Assembly (NCBI GenBank): GCA_015272195.1
Contig: JACYMC010000149.1
Location: forward strand, 1-42,062
Length of the DNA stretch: 42,062 nt
Reading direction: 5' to 3'
DNA from: Candidatus Sericytochromatia bacterium
GTDB taxonomy: Bacteria; Cyanobacteriota; Sericytochromatia; UBA7694
Shown here: positions 9,146 to 19,866 of the stretch, one piece after another
How positions within the stretch are numbered: position 1 is the stretch's first letter
Layout of the letters: each line of letters opens with the position of its first letter
Notes under the pieces: generated by a model
The model's input: only the letters and a program-made list of their open reading frames with translations
What the model was told of the DNA's origin: nothing
Databases searched by the model: none
Program-made: the position numbers and the translations under genes

Positions 9146-9643
9146 GTGAACACGCAATGGTGGAATAAATTCAAGCAAATCGTGGGCATTCCCATGGACG
9201 ATGAGTACCTTGAAGAAGAAGAACAGGGTGGCGTGGCCACCGCCACACGGCCGCCTGAAGAACGTGCGGCTGTAACAGCCCGTCCAGGCCAGAACAGTGC
9301 CCGGAGCTTCAACGGCATGGTGGGCTTTCAGTCTGCATTGACCCAGAGTGAGGTCATGATTATTGAGCCCAGCTCTTTTGACGATGCCATGGAAATGGTC
9401 CATTCCCTGCGGGAGCGCCGGGCGGTGATCATGAATATGAAAGGTCTGGATGAAGACCAGGCTCAGCGTTTGCTCGACTTTGTCTCGGGTGCGGTACACG
9501 CGCTCGACGGTCACCAGAAACAGATTGGCGAAGGTATTTTCCTCTTTTCACCCAGCAATGTGGTCATTAACCCCCTGGGTGCCGAGCAACCCTGGCTGAA
9601 CCGCGACGCCCGCGAGCTTTTCTGGCCTGCCGCTTCCCGCTGA
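9146..9643 (+). CDS. sepF: Cell division protein SepF
   Basis: N-terminal amphipathic segment, acidic linker and DUF552 core 'RRAVIMNMKGLDEDQAQRLLDFVSGAVHALDGHQKQIGEGIFLFSPSNV'. GTG start. Confidence 0.95.
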   Translation: MNTQWWNKFKQIVGIPMDDEYLEEEEQGGVATATRPPEERAAVTARPGQNSARSFNGMVGFQSALTQSEVMIIEPSSFDDAMEMVHSLRERRAVIMNMKGLDEDQAQRLLDFVSGAVHALDGHQKQIGEGIFLFSPSNVVINPLGAEQPWLNRDARELFWPAASR

Positions 9644-9650
9644 TCTGCTG

Positions 9651-10472
9651 ATGACGTCCTTAAAACTGGGGGTCCTCGGCGGCGGGGTGATGGGACAGGT
9701 GCTCGCCCGCTCCGCCACCCAGAGCGGTCTGTTTGCGCCTCAGGAAATCTGTGTATTGGATCATAACCGCAAAAAACTGGACCGTCTGGCAGCAGAGCTG
9801 GGGGTTCAGATCAGTACCCGGCCAGAAAGCCTGGCCGGCGCTGCATCTTTGTTGCTGGCCGTCAAACCCGATAATGTGCCTGAGCTGCTGAAAACCCTGA
9901 AGGACGCCGAACGCCCGGCGGATCAGTTGTTGATTTCGATTGTGGCTGGCGTCCCCATGCAGGCCATTGCCCGTCATCTGCCTGAATCTGCCGCCATTAT
10001 CCGGGTCATGACCAATACCCCTTGCCTGGTCAAAGAAGGCATGTCGGTGCTCTCACCCAACGCGCACGTCAGCGAAACCCAGCTGCAGGCCAGCTGCCGG
10101 CTTTTTGAAGCGGTTGGTAAAACCCTGATTCTGCCCGAAAAATATCTGGATGCCGTCACCGGCCTCAGCGGCAGCGGACCAGGATTTTTCTTTCTGATTG
10201 TCGATGCTCTGATTGAAGCTGGTGTTTTGCAGGGTTTACCACGGGATACCTCCCGCCAGCTGGTATTGCAAACCATGCAGGGTGCAGCCCGGCTGTTGCT
10301 GGAAAGCGATGGACACCCCGCTCAGCTTCGTGATATGGTAACCTCTCCAGGTGGCACCACCATTGCCGGTATTCAGGTGATGGAAGAATACAAACTGCGT
10401 GCTACCCTTCTCAAAACCATTGAAACGGCCACCCGCCGCTCACGCGAACTGGGCCAGAAATACGGAGACTGA
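9651..10472 (+). CDS. proC: Pyrroline-5-carboxylate reductase
   Basis: LGVLGGGVMGQ Rossmann motif; 'VTGLSGSGPGFFFLIVDALIEAGV' and 'DMVTSPGGTTIAGIQVME' are ProC signatures. Confidence 0.96.
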   Translation: MTSLKLGVLGGGVMGQVLARSATQSGLFAPQEICVLDHNRKKLDRLAAELGVQISTRPESLAGAASLLLAVKPDNVPELLKTLKDAERPADQLLISIVAGVPMQAIARHLPESAAIIRVMTNTPCLVKEGMSVLSPNAHVSETQLQASCRLFEAVGKTLILPEKYLDAVTGLSGSGPGFFFLIVDALIEAGVLQGLPRDTSRQLVLQTMQGAARLLLESDGHPAQLRDMVTSPGGTTIAGIQVMEEYKLRATLLKTIETATRRSRELGQKYGD

Positions 10473-10474
10473 CC

Positions 10475-10744
10475 ATGACTTTAGTTGCCATTCTGAGTGG
10501 ACTCAGACAATTGCTCTGGTTTTTGATTCTGGCACGCATTATTTTATCCTTTTTGCCCAATATTGATCCGGGCCACCCCATTGCCCGCTTTATTCACAAC
10601 GCCACCGAGCCGATTCTGGCGCCTTTCCGTGCCATTTTGCCCACCACCCGCATTGGTATTGATTTTTCCCCCATGCTGGCCTTTTTTGTGATTGATATGG
10701 TCTTCAAACTGCTGATCACCGTTTTACGCCAGACCAGCATGTAA
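10475..10744 (+). CDS. YggT family membrane protein
   Basis: 'LARIILSFLPNIDPGHPIARFIHNATEPILAPFRAILP' is typical of YggT, adjacent to sepF-proC. Confidence 0.92.
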   Translation: MTLVAILSGLRQLLWFLILARIILSFLPNIDPGHPIARFIHNATEPILAPFRAILPTTRIGIDFSPMLAFFVIDMVFKLLITVLRQTSM

Positions 10745-10754
10745 ACACACCCGG

Positions 10755-11261
10755 ATGTGCCCCGTTCAAAGCGAATCAGAAGAGCAACTGAGCAGACAGA
10801 TGTTTCTGATCCAGCTGGCTTTCTGGCTGGGCTGGGGCAGTCTGGGACTGGCCCTGCTGAAATATCTGGAGCTGCCAGCCTACCTGCCGGCGGAAACCGT
10901 CGAGCTCGGTACACCCGGCCAGTTCAGCGTGGGCTCAGTCACTTTTTTTGCGCTTTATAAAGCCTGGCTGGTACGCAGCCCTGAAGGTTTTTATGCACTG
11001 CAGGCCGTGTGCCCACATCTGGGCTGCCAGCCCCGCTGGCAAGCGCAGGGCCAGGCCTTCAGCTGCCCCTGCCACGGCAGCCGCTTTGACTCTGAAGGCA
11101 GTTTGTTGCAGGGCCCCGCATTGCGCTCACTGGCCCGGCTGCATATTTTTTTAAGCCCAGGCGGCCAGATTGGCCTGAACCTGAGGCAGACCTATCAGGC
11201 AGAGGCCGGCGAGTGGCAAGCACCAGGCGCTTTTTTGAACTGGCCAGAGCGCACCAGCTGA
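10755..11261 (+). CDS. Membrane-anchored Rieske [2Fe-2S] protein
   Basis: Cluster motifs CPHLGC and CPCHGSRFD, with an N-terminal TM helix. Confidence 0.9.
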   Translation: MCPVQSESEEQLSRQMFLIQLAFWLGWGSLGLALLKYLELPAYLPAETVELGTPGQFSVGSVTFFALYKAWLVRSPEGFYALQAVCPHLGCQPRWQAQGQAFSCPCHGSRFDSEGSLLQGPALRSLARLHIFLSPGGQIGLNLRQTYQAEAGEWQAPGAFLNWPERTS

Positions 11262-11288
11262 TCGGCCAGACATGTTACTATTGCTGAT

Positions 11289-13340
11289 GTGAAACGCATT
11301 TACAGTCTGGTTATGCTGGTCTTAGCAGCCCTGTTGCTGCTGATTTTTCATGCGGCTGAACTCAAGCAGTTCTGGCACACCGAAATCAGCACCACAGGGC
11401 ACTATGCCCGTGCCACCTTTTTTCGTCAGAATGAACGCAATGCGGCCCTGAAAGTCCCTGATTTGAACGTGCGTCAAATACAGAGTCATGCCCATGGCGT
11501 CACCTACCAGCTGACCCGGCCACAAAACGTTCAGATTTACCTGCGGCCTATTCTGGCTCACCAGAGCGGGGTGTTGGATCATGAGCGCAAGGCCTTTGAT
11601 TATAAGAACCTCAAACAGCTCAAGCTGCGACTCACTCCCTTGCTTGAGCAGACCCTGTTTCATGTCAACCAGGACACAACATCCCCCATTCACCTGAACC
11701 CCTATCTGCAGGAAGATCAGACCAGCTTTCAGCTGATTTTAGACAACTCCGGGGGCTTTGAGCATTCTGAGCGGGTGATTGGCTCACTGGAGCTCTTTGT
11801 GGTCGATAACCCGGTCAACGACGCCATTCCCATGCTGCCTTTGTTTATGGTCTTTTTACTGGCACCGGTGATCTGGGCCGTGTTTTTACATCAGGGCCTG
11901 GATATACCGCTGGCCCAGAGCCTGGGCGTAAGCTGTCTGGGCCTGCTCCTGGCCCATATTACCTGGCTGCTGCTGCCCGCACTGATTTTTATTCTGATGG
12001 TCGCCACGGTGCTCAGTTGCCTGCTGCTGCTCCTGCTGCAACACCTGCTGGAACAACGCCGCCTGCCCCAGGCCCCCTTTTTCTGGGGGCTGCTCTGGCT
12101 GGGCGCCTGGCTGCGCTGGCAGGAGATTCTGGTGCGGGCTACCGTGCCGCTGGAATCTCTGCCCCGTGTACAGGCCTATTACCAGCACAGCCTGAGCCTG
12201 GATCTGTTTTCTGAAACCGGCTTTTTTGCTGCCAATTTAACGCATGCACCGCTTTACCCTTTTTTGCTCAAACTCACGGGCTGGCTGTTTGGTTTCAGTC
12301 CCTTTCATATGTTTTACCTCTCACTGCTGGGCGGCCTGCTGCTGCTGGTACTGAGCTATTATCTGAGCCGCCAGCTGCTCGGCCAGGGTCTGGCCCCTTT
12401 GCTGGTCATGGGTCTGGCCAGCATCAATGAGCTGCTGATCCGCGAAAGCGGTATGCGCAGCCCCGATATTTTCAGTGCCTGCCTGACCCTGCTCTATCTG
12501 CTGCTGGTTTTTGCCACCGGCCCCCGCGCCATGCTGCGCGGTGCGTTGCGGGGCCTGGTGCTGCTGCTGATGATCTGGAATCACCTCTCGTTTTTGCCCC
12601 TGGCCTGTGGTCTGGTGCTGCTGGACGTGCTGTATCAGACCCGACGCAGCCAGGCCAGCGAAAATCTGAAACAAAGTCTGCGCGGCGGTCTGCTCTCTGT
12701 GCTCATGTTGCTGGCCGGATTTTTGCCTTGTTTTTATCAGAACTGGCAGCGCTACACCACCGTGCTGCCTGAGACCACGGCCTATGTTTCGCGTATTGCC
12801 AATCTGGAGTTTTCAGATCATTATGGTTTTCCGAGCTCACTGGAAATTATTCAGCAGGGCCTGCAAGCCCCCCAATATCAGCAGCTGGGACTGCGGGAAT
12901 ACTTTTTTGGCCTGCACAGCCCCGCTGAACTGGCCAGCAGTACCCTACTAGGCAGCAGTCTGATTATGCTCGACAGCATTGGGGCCACCCTCAACCTTTC
13001 GACCGGCGAAAATATTCTGAGCGTATTGGTACAGGGCCTGAGCAGCAAAGAAAACCTGCTGCCCATTGTCAGCCTCTTTCTACTGGAGATTTTTGCCGCT
13101 CTGGTGCTGGTCGCCTTTGGCTGGCGACGCTTTCTGCGCTACCGTATGCTGCTGCTGGTGCTCCTGCTGATGATGCTACCGCACACTTTTTTTTATGGGG
13201 TCTTTATGCTCAAAGGCCTTTCGCTGATGCAGTCGCAGCTGGATCATCAGCTTTTTCTGGTCTATGTGCCCGTGCTCAGCCTGATGCTCATCGACGCCCT
13301 GCGCTGGCTGCGGCAGGATCGCGCCCGCTGGCTGCACTGA
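11289..13340 (+). CDS. Polytopic GT-C-type membrane glycosyltransferase-like protein
   Basis: Many TM helices; 'GLLWLGAWLRWQEILVRA...THAPLYPFLLKLTGWLFG' resembles ArnT/PMT-type GT-C proteins. GTG start. Confidence 0.7.
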   Translation: MKRIYSLVMLVLAALLLLIFHAAELKQFWHTEISTTGHYARATFFRQNERNAALKVPDLNVRQIQSHAHGVTYQLTRPQNVQIYLRPILAHQSGVLDHERKAFDYKNLKQLKLRLTPLLEQTLFHVNQDTTSPIHLNPYLQEDQTSFQLILDNSGGFEHSERVIGSLELFVVDNPVNDAIPMLPLFMVFLLAPVIWAVFLHQGLDIPLAQSLGVSCLGLLLAHITWLLLPALIFILMVATVLSCLLLLLLQHLLEQRRLPQAPFFWGLLWLGAWLRWQEILVRATVPLESLPRVQAYYQHSLSLDLFSETGFFAANLTHAPLYPFLLKLTGWLFGFSPFHMFYLSLLGGLLLLVLSYYLSRQLLGQGLAPLLVMGLASINELLIRESGMRSPDIFSACLTLLYLLLVFATGPRAMLRGALRGLVLLLMIWNHLSFLPLACGLVLLDVLYQTRRSQASENLKQSLRGGLLSVLMLLAGFLPCFYQNWQRYTTVLPETTAYVSRIANLEFSDHYGFPSSLEIIQQGLQAPQYQQLGLREYFFGLHSPAELASSTLLGSSLIMLDSIGATLNLSTGENILSVLVQGLSSKENLLPIVSLFLLEIFAALVLVAFGWRRFLRYRMLLLVLLLMMLPHTFFYGVFMLKGLSLMQSQLDHQLFLVYVPVLSLMLIDALRWLRQDRARWLH

Positions 13341-14669
<1,329 letters not shown>

Positions 14670-14766
14670 CCCTTTAATAAGGCTTTGATAATACAAAATC
14701 CACAAGCATCGCTCCGCTGCACACGATAATCTGTTTATCAGCGTCAGGTGTAGAGGAGTTTGCTTT

Positions 14767-15549
14767 ATGGGTAATTTACTTCAGGGTCTGGGTCATTATG
14801 CCGGTAGCCCCCAGCCGGTGCATTATGCACCACCCCCCGTGTATACCCAGCCACAGCTGGTCCAGCAAAGCTACCCCCCGGCCCCCAAAGTACAGACCCA
14901 GAGCCAGCCAACAGAAATCAGCCTGGCTGGACTGAAATATAACGCCATCAACGTTGATAAGCTCAGCCTGAATATTACCAGCCGCCAGGGCTTTGACGGG
15001 GTCACCCCCGACATGATGATCTGGAACACCTACCAGTACAATGTCACCGATCTTAAGGCCAATGCCAATGAAAACGAGCTCTCAGGCTTTCTGAACTGGA
15101 GCATGCAGTCTACCGGCATTCAGGATATCAAAGTAGACTTTCATCCCGGTCAGCGGGTCACGCTCTCGGGTAAATACCCCCTGATGGGCGTACCGATCCC
15201 CTTCACCGCCGACGTCAGCCTGATGATCACCCCCCACCAGCAGGTGCTGCTGACCATTGATGAATTCAAAACCGGCTTTCGCGTCCCAGACAAAATGCGC
15301 GATACCCTGATTGATCTGCTGGTGAAAAATGAAGGGCCACATCAGGGGCCGCCTCCTGCCAGCCCGGGCGAGGCTTTTGCCTTTTCTGATGCCCTGCGCA
15401 AAGTGGGTAATAACCAGATTCTGATTGACTTTGGCCGCATGAAAACACCCCTGAATCTACCCATACAGCAATTGCAAACCACCCAGAACGGTTTCTCTGT
15501 GGTGGGCGGTGTGTCTGTCGCCCAGTCCAGTAAAGCCGTGGGGCACTAA
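14767..15549 (+). CDS. Hypothetical protein with DUF2993/LmeA-like (lipid-binding fold) similarity
   Basis: Pro/Gln-rich N-terminus, then 'VTLSGKYPLMGVPIPFTADVSLMI...VLLTIDEFKTGFRVP', resembling DUF2993 strands. Confidence 0.55.
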   Translation: MGNLLQGLGHYAGSPQPVHYAPPPVYTQPQLVQQSYPPAPKVQTQSQPTEISLAGLKYNAINVDKLSLNITSRQGFDGVTPDMMIWNTYQYNVTDLKANANENELSGFLNWSMQSTGIQDIKVDFHPGQRVTLSGKYPLMGVPIPFTADVSLMITPHQQVLLTIDEFKTGFRVPDKMRDTLIDLLVKNEGPHQGPPPASPGEAFAFSDALRKVGNNQILIDFGRMKTPLNLPIQQLQTTQNGFSVVGGVSVAQSSKAVGH

Positions 15550-15615
15550 GCAACGCATTCCAGTTCCTGATCATCTGATGCACATGGTAGGCTGAAAATA
15601 TTCACCCAAACCCGG

Positions 15616-16830
15616 ATGATTCGGCGCCAAAAGGATTTTTTTGTTGTGTACGCCCCCTTTCAGGAACTCTTTCCAGGCAGCCCGCCAGAACAGCGGCTCT
15701 GCCTGGAAATTTTGCCTGCGCATGAGACCCTGCCGCCCGGACGCTATGCCCTGCACGATCTTTACCCACTCAGTGCCGGCCTGTGGGGCGTGTTTTATCT
15801 GAATATCTGCAGCCCGAAGCAGCAGATTCTGGCCACGCTGTGTGGCCAGTGGCGCGCCGACAACAGTCTAGAACTACAGCTGAGCCCAGAGCATCTGCAA
15901 AGCGCCCTGGCCCCGGCCCTGCTGACGGCCACCTGGCAATTGCTGAACGCACCCCGCAGCCCGGCCCGCAAGGCCCTGCTGCAGCGGGCTGAAGCCGTGC
16001 AGAAGCACAAAAGCCCGCCACAGAAAGCGGATCCGCCTGAAGGCCAGCGCAGCCCGGCCCTGGAAGAGCTGCAGCTGCTGCAAACCGATGCCCTCGACAT
16101 GCTGCTGACCCATTACAGCGACCCGGAGGATCAGGAGGCTCTGATTCATGCCCTGCTCGAAGAAATCCGCCAGCTGATGCTGCAGGAACTCGAAAACCAC
16201 CGCCTGCGCCAGCAACCGCCAGCCCCTGAAAACATTATCCGCTTCCCGCTGGAGCGTCTGCAGGCCGCCGTCGCGCCCCACTGGCTCGATCTGCACATCG
16301 AGCTGAGCGACCTGCCCGGCATCTGGCGGAGGCTGCGCCTGCCCGACAACCTGACCCTGAGCCAGCTGCACCAGCTGCTGCAGATCAGCATGGGCTGGCA
16401 AAACCAGCATCACTGGCGTTTTATCAGCGCCAAAGCCGAATACGTCAGCTACAGTCAGATGCAGCATACCTGGGAAGACGAGCAGGATGCCGATCAGATC
16501 CGCCTGAGCCAGGTGCTGAGCCGCAAAGGCGGGCGGCTGGACTATGAATACGACTTTGGCGATAGCTGGTACCATCGCATCAAGGTCGAAGCCCGGCACA
16601 GCCCGGCCAGCCTGAAGCTGGCAGAAATGCAGTGTCTGGAAGGGGTGGGGGCCTGCCCGCCCGAAAACTGCGGCGGCTTTCTGGGTTACCAGCAATTACT
16701 GGCCGTGCGCGCCAAAAAGCGCAAAAGTCCGGCAGACAAAGCCCTGCTCAGCTGGCTGGGCGACTTTGATCCTGAGTCACTGGATCTGGACGCCATCAAC
16801 CAGACCCTCAGCCAGCTGATGTTGGACTGA
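15616..16830 (+). CDS. Plasmid pRiA4b ORF-3-like domain protein
   Basis: 'LHIELSDLPGIWRRLRLPDNLTLSQLHQLLQISMGWQNQHHWRF' and 'YEYDFGDSWYHRIKVE' match the PRiA4_ORF3 domain; ~200 aa N-terminal extension. Confidence 0.85.
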   Translation: MIRRQKDFFVVYAPFQELFPGSPPEQRLCLEILPAHETLPPGRYALHDLYPLSAGLWGVFYLNICSPKQQILATLCGQWRADNSLELQLSPEHLQSALAPALLTATWQLLNAPRSPARKALLQRAEAVQKHKSPPQKADPPEGQRSPALEELQLLQTDALDMLLTHYSDPEDQEALIHALLEEIRQLMLQELENHRLRQQPPAPENIIRFPLERLQAAVAPHWLDLHIELSDLPGIWRRLRLPDNLTLSQLHQLLQISMGWQNQHHWRFISAKAEYVSYSQMQHTWEDEQDADQIRLSQVLSRKGGRLDYEYDFGDSWYHRIKVEARHSPASLKLAEMQCLEGVGACPPENCGGFLGYQQLLAVRAKKRKSPADKALLSWLGDFDPESLDLDAINQTLSQLMLD

Positions 16831-17087
16831 TAGCACGCGGCAGCAGAATCTCCCTGGACCGCAGCTGCACCGCACTGATAAACACTTTCAAGCGCCTGAA
16901 GAGCCGCCCTGGCAGTCGTCTGCCGGGCAAAAGTATTAGGGGGCATTCCGGGGATTACAGCCAAAAGCCTGGGGCACATCATCAGCACAGCTTTCAAAAA
17001 TCCCTGGCTGGATCCAGTATATGATCAAAAAGAGCTGTGTTATAATGCTTGCTGCTGTGAATTTTTAGACCAATGGAAGCAACGATT

Positions 17088-17348
17088 ATGAAAAAAGGTA
17101 TTCATCCTGACTACAGACCCGTCGTTGTGAGAGACATCTCAACCGACTTCGCCATTCTGACCCGCTCTTGCGCTGAAAGCAAAGAGACCATTACCTGGGA
17201 AGATGGCAATGAGTATCCCTTGCTGAAAGTGGAAATCTCCAGTGCTTCTCACCCCTTCTTTACCGGCACCCAAAAAATTGTCGATACCGAAGGCCGTGTG
17301 GAGCGTTTCCGCAAGCGTTACCAGAAAAAAGCCAACGACGACGAATAA
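17088..17348 (+). CDS. rpmE2: 50S ribosomal protein L31, type B
   Basis: '[27 protein letters not shown]...[36 protein letters not shown]'. Start at ATG 17088. Zinc-binding cysteines absent. Confidence 0.96.
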   Translation: MKKGIHPDYRPVVVRDISTDFAILTRSCAESKETITWEDGNEYPLLKVEISSASHPFFTGTQKIVDTEGRVERFRKRYQKKANDDE

Positions 17349-17366
17349 GTCAAGCAACGCAAAGCC

Positions 17367-17407
17367 AGCGCACAGGTTTCCGGCCGGTGCGCTGTTTTGT
17401 TTTTTTG
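17367..17407 (+). terminator. Rho-independent terminator of the L31 gene
   Basis: AGCGCAC...GTGCGCT stem followed by a T-rich tract (gttttgttttttt). Confidence 0.8.
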
Positions 17408-17448
17408 ACACCGCAGATGCAGCTCCAGAAAGCGCAGCCAAAAAAGCA

Positions 17449-17474
17449 AAAGAACCGCTTGAAGCGGTTCTTTA
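17449..17474. terminator. Palindromic hairpin, likely bidirectional terminator between the L31 gene and the tRNA genes
   Basis: AAAAGAACCGCTT-GAAGCGGTTCTTTATT; self-complementary with A/T flanks on both strands. Confidence 0.75.
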
Positions 17475-17479
17475 TTAAA

Positions 17480-17552
17480 TGCGGCAGGCAGGATTCGAAC
17501 CTGCAACCAACTGATTCGTAGTCAGCTACTCTATCCATTGAGCTACAGCCGC
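17480..17552 (-). tRNA. tRNA-Arg (anticodon ACG)
   Basis: Reverse complement GCGGCTGTAGCTCAATGGATAGAGTAGCTGACTACGAATCAGTTGGTTGCAGGTTCGAATCCTGCCTGCCGCA folds as a cloverleaf; loop CTACGAA; CCA not encoded. Confidence 0.95.
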
Positions 17553-17557
17553 ATAAG

Positions 17558-17647
17558 CGGAGGGAGAGGGATTCGAACCCTCGGTACCGATATAATCGGT
17601 ACGTCTCTTTAGCAAAGAGGTGCTTTCAGCCACTCAGCCATCCCTCC
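17558..17647 (-). tRNA. tRNA-Ser (anticodon GCT)
   Basis: Reverse complement GGAGGGATGGCTGAGTGGCTGAAAGCACCTCTTTGCTAAAGAGACGTACCGATTATATCGGTACCGAGGGTTCGAATCCCTCTCCCTCCG; long variable arm; loop TTGCTAA. Confidence 0.96.
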
Positions 17648-17879
17648 AGGACAGCGGGACGCCACGGCATCCTTGCATCACTCAAGGATTATAACCCAGC
17701 TCTGAATGCGGAGCAATAGGATTGCACACACAGCTTGTCCAAGCCTCAAAAAATCGCTGAAGTTTTACAGCTGATCAGCAGGTATCTCTGACGGGAGCCT
17801 TGCAAATCTCAGAAACAACGGTAAAATGACAGTGAGCGCCCGCATCACATCACAACCGTGACCAAACAAGGAGATAGAC

Positions 17880-19808
17880 ATGGTACCTCGGAAAGCAGCT
17901 TTTTTTGCCTCTTCAATTGCCCTGGGTGTCCTGTTCGCCACCGTCGCCCCCCCTGCGGCCCTGGCTTTTACACCGACCAATGAAGTGGTTGACCTGAGCC
18001 CGGAGCACTGGGCTTACCGCGCCATTCAGGAGTTAATGGAAAAATACCAGATCCTGGACGGCTACCCCGATAAAACCTTCCGGGGCAACCGCACCCTGAC
18101 CCGTTACGAATTTGCCGCTGCGCTGTACCGTGTGATGACCCGCGTCGAAGAGCTGATCGCCGCTTCGGGCAACCGGGCCGGCGGCCCCCCGATCGATATT
18201 GATCGCACCGATATTGAAACCATCGCCGCCCTGCAGCGCGAATTCCGTGAAGAACTCAACAGCTACCGCGGTCGCCTCAACGCCCTTGAAGAGCGCATCA
18301 AACTGCTGGATGCCGTCAAAATTGGCGGTTCGGTGGAGGTTCGCTACCGTGATCGCGTGGCGGTCACCGACTCTGGCAGTTCCGCCTCGCCGCTGTTTAA
18401 CAGCAACCCTGACCTCGAAGAGGTCAACTCCCCCGCCCGTAATTTTATCTCCCGCCGCGACCGTTTCCCCTTTCGGGTACGCACCCAGCTGAACGTGGAC
18501 GCCAGCTTGATGCCACAGATGGAGTACGCCGGCAGCTTTATTGCTGATGAGGGTGCGTTTCTGGGTACAGCCGCTGGCCAGCAGGCCGTCTTTATTGGCG
18601 GTCACTTTGGCGAAGAAGGCTTTCTGGGCGCACCCTTTTATGTGCAGCGCTCTTTTGTGAACACCCACATCCCCCTGGGTGAAGGACTGGGTGCCCCCAA
18701 AATGCGGGTCAGCTTTGGTCTGTATAACTTTAACGAGATGATCAATACAGGTACATCCCTGAAAAACCACTTCGGTTCTGAAGCCTGGCTTGGCCACGGC
18801 TACGGCATGGTCGGCTGGGGCGGTGACGAGATCCGTACCGTCAACCAGGGGCTGCAGAGTGGCGATGAAGCCCCCTACACCAACTCTGTTTCCCGCTTCT
18901 GGGTCGGCGATATCAACGCCAGTCGCGTGGATCCCAACAGCAAACGTTATAACCAGGCCTCTTCGCCCAGCGTGTCGGTCGACTTTAACTGGGGGGCCTT
19001 CTCCCTGTTTATGGGCGCCAACAACGGCTCTTTTTACACCAGTCGTGAAATCGCCAGCCAGGGCAACCTCTCCAATTTTGGCGCCGTTTCACGCGGAGAT
19101 GTCTTTGGCAGCCTGATCAACAGCAATGCCGTTGTGGGCAACCTCGACCGCCTGAACCGCATTCGCTCCAACGTGCTGGATCTGCCTGCTGACCTCAACG
19201 ACGGCTATGGCGTGCTGGGTCTGGAGCTGGATCTCGGCCGCCCCATCGGCAATGATACCGTCCCCGTCCGCCTGGCGCTGCACGGCATGGACTACTGGAA
19301 CGATGCGGCTTTTGCCCTCAGCGGCACCCGCAAAGAGATCTCGGCCATCGTCGATATTGGCACCAACGAACTTGGCGGTACGGCCCAGCTCAACTCTTCG
19401 TTTATTGGTTACGATATCGCCAGCGCGGCGGTCTTTGCCAATAACATTGCCGGCAGTGGCGTGGATGTGGGCTTTGGCGGCAAGCTGGCCCTGCGCAGCC
19501 TGACCAACTTTGACGCCAGCAGCTTTGCGGCTTCCAACGTTGGCGGCTACGTCTCGCTACCCGATTTTGGCGGCAGCATTCCCAAAGTGCTCTTTGCCGT
19601 ACGCCAGTCTTTTGGTGATACTTTCGGCACCGAGGCCGGTTACCAATTTCTGAAAGACTCTGGTATCACCATCTCAGCGCCCTTTAAAAACATTGCCAAC
19701 AGCAATCTGGACCTTATTCTGGAATACAACACCCTGGTTGAAGGCGGCTTTTTCTCCGGGCGCTTTATGGCCCACGACCTTGCGGTCTATACCCGCTATT
19801 CTTTCTGA
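17880..19808 (+). CDS. SLH-domain outer-membrane porin (cyanobacterial-type)
   Basis: Signal peptide; SLH domain 'DLSPEHWAYRAIQELMEKYQILDGYPDKTFRGNRTLTRYEFAAALYRV'; coiled coil; beta-barrel-like C-terminus ending in YSF. Confidence 0.9.
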   Translation: MVPRKAAFFASSIALGVLFATVAPPAALAFTPTNEVVDLSPEHWAYRAIQELMEKYQILDGYPDKTFRGNRTLTRYEFAAALYRVMTRVEELIAASGNRAGGPPIDIDRTDIETIAALQREFREELNSYRGRLNALEERIKLLDAVKIGGSVEVRYRDRVAVTDSGSSASPLFNSNPDLEEVNSPARNFISRRDRFPFRVRTQLNVDASLMPQMEYAGSFIADEGAFLGTAAGQQAVFIGGHFGEEGFLGAPFYVQRSFVNTHIPLGEGLGAPKMRVSFGLYNFNEMINTGTSLKNHFGSEAWLGHGYGMVGWGGDEIRTVNQGLQSGDEAPYTNSVSRFWVGDINASRVDPNSKRYNQASSPSVSVDFNWGAFSLFMGANNGSFYTSREIASQGNLSNFGAVSRGDVFGSLINSNAVVGNLDRLNRIRSNVLDLPADLNDGYGVLGLELDLGRPIGNDTVPVRLALHGMDYWNDAAFALSGTRKEISAIVDIGTNELGGTAQLNSSFIGYDIASAAVFANNIAGSGVDVGFGGKLALRSLTNFDASSFAASNVGGYVSLPDFGGSIPKVLFAVRQSFGDTFGTEAGYQFLKDSGITISAPFKNIANSNLDLILEYNTLVEGGFFSGRFMAHDLAVYTRYSF

Positions 19809-19866
19809 AGCCCTGCGCTTCAGCCTGACCCCGGCTTCCAGCTTATTCTGGGCCGGGGTTTTTGTT

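Noticed and set aside
8453-9514. 353-aa minus-strand ORF
   Set aside because: Antisense to the UshA-like and sepF genes, spans both plus an intergenic gap; low-complexity shadow translation without recognisable motifs.
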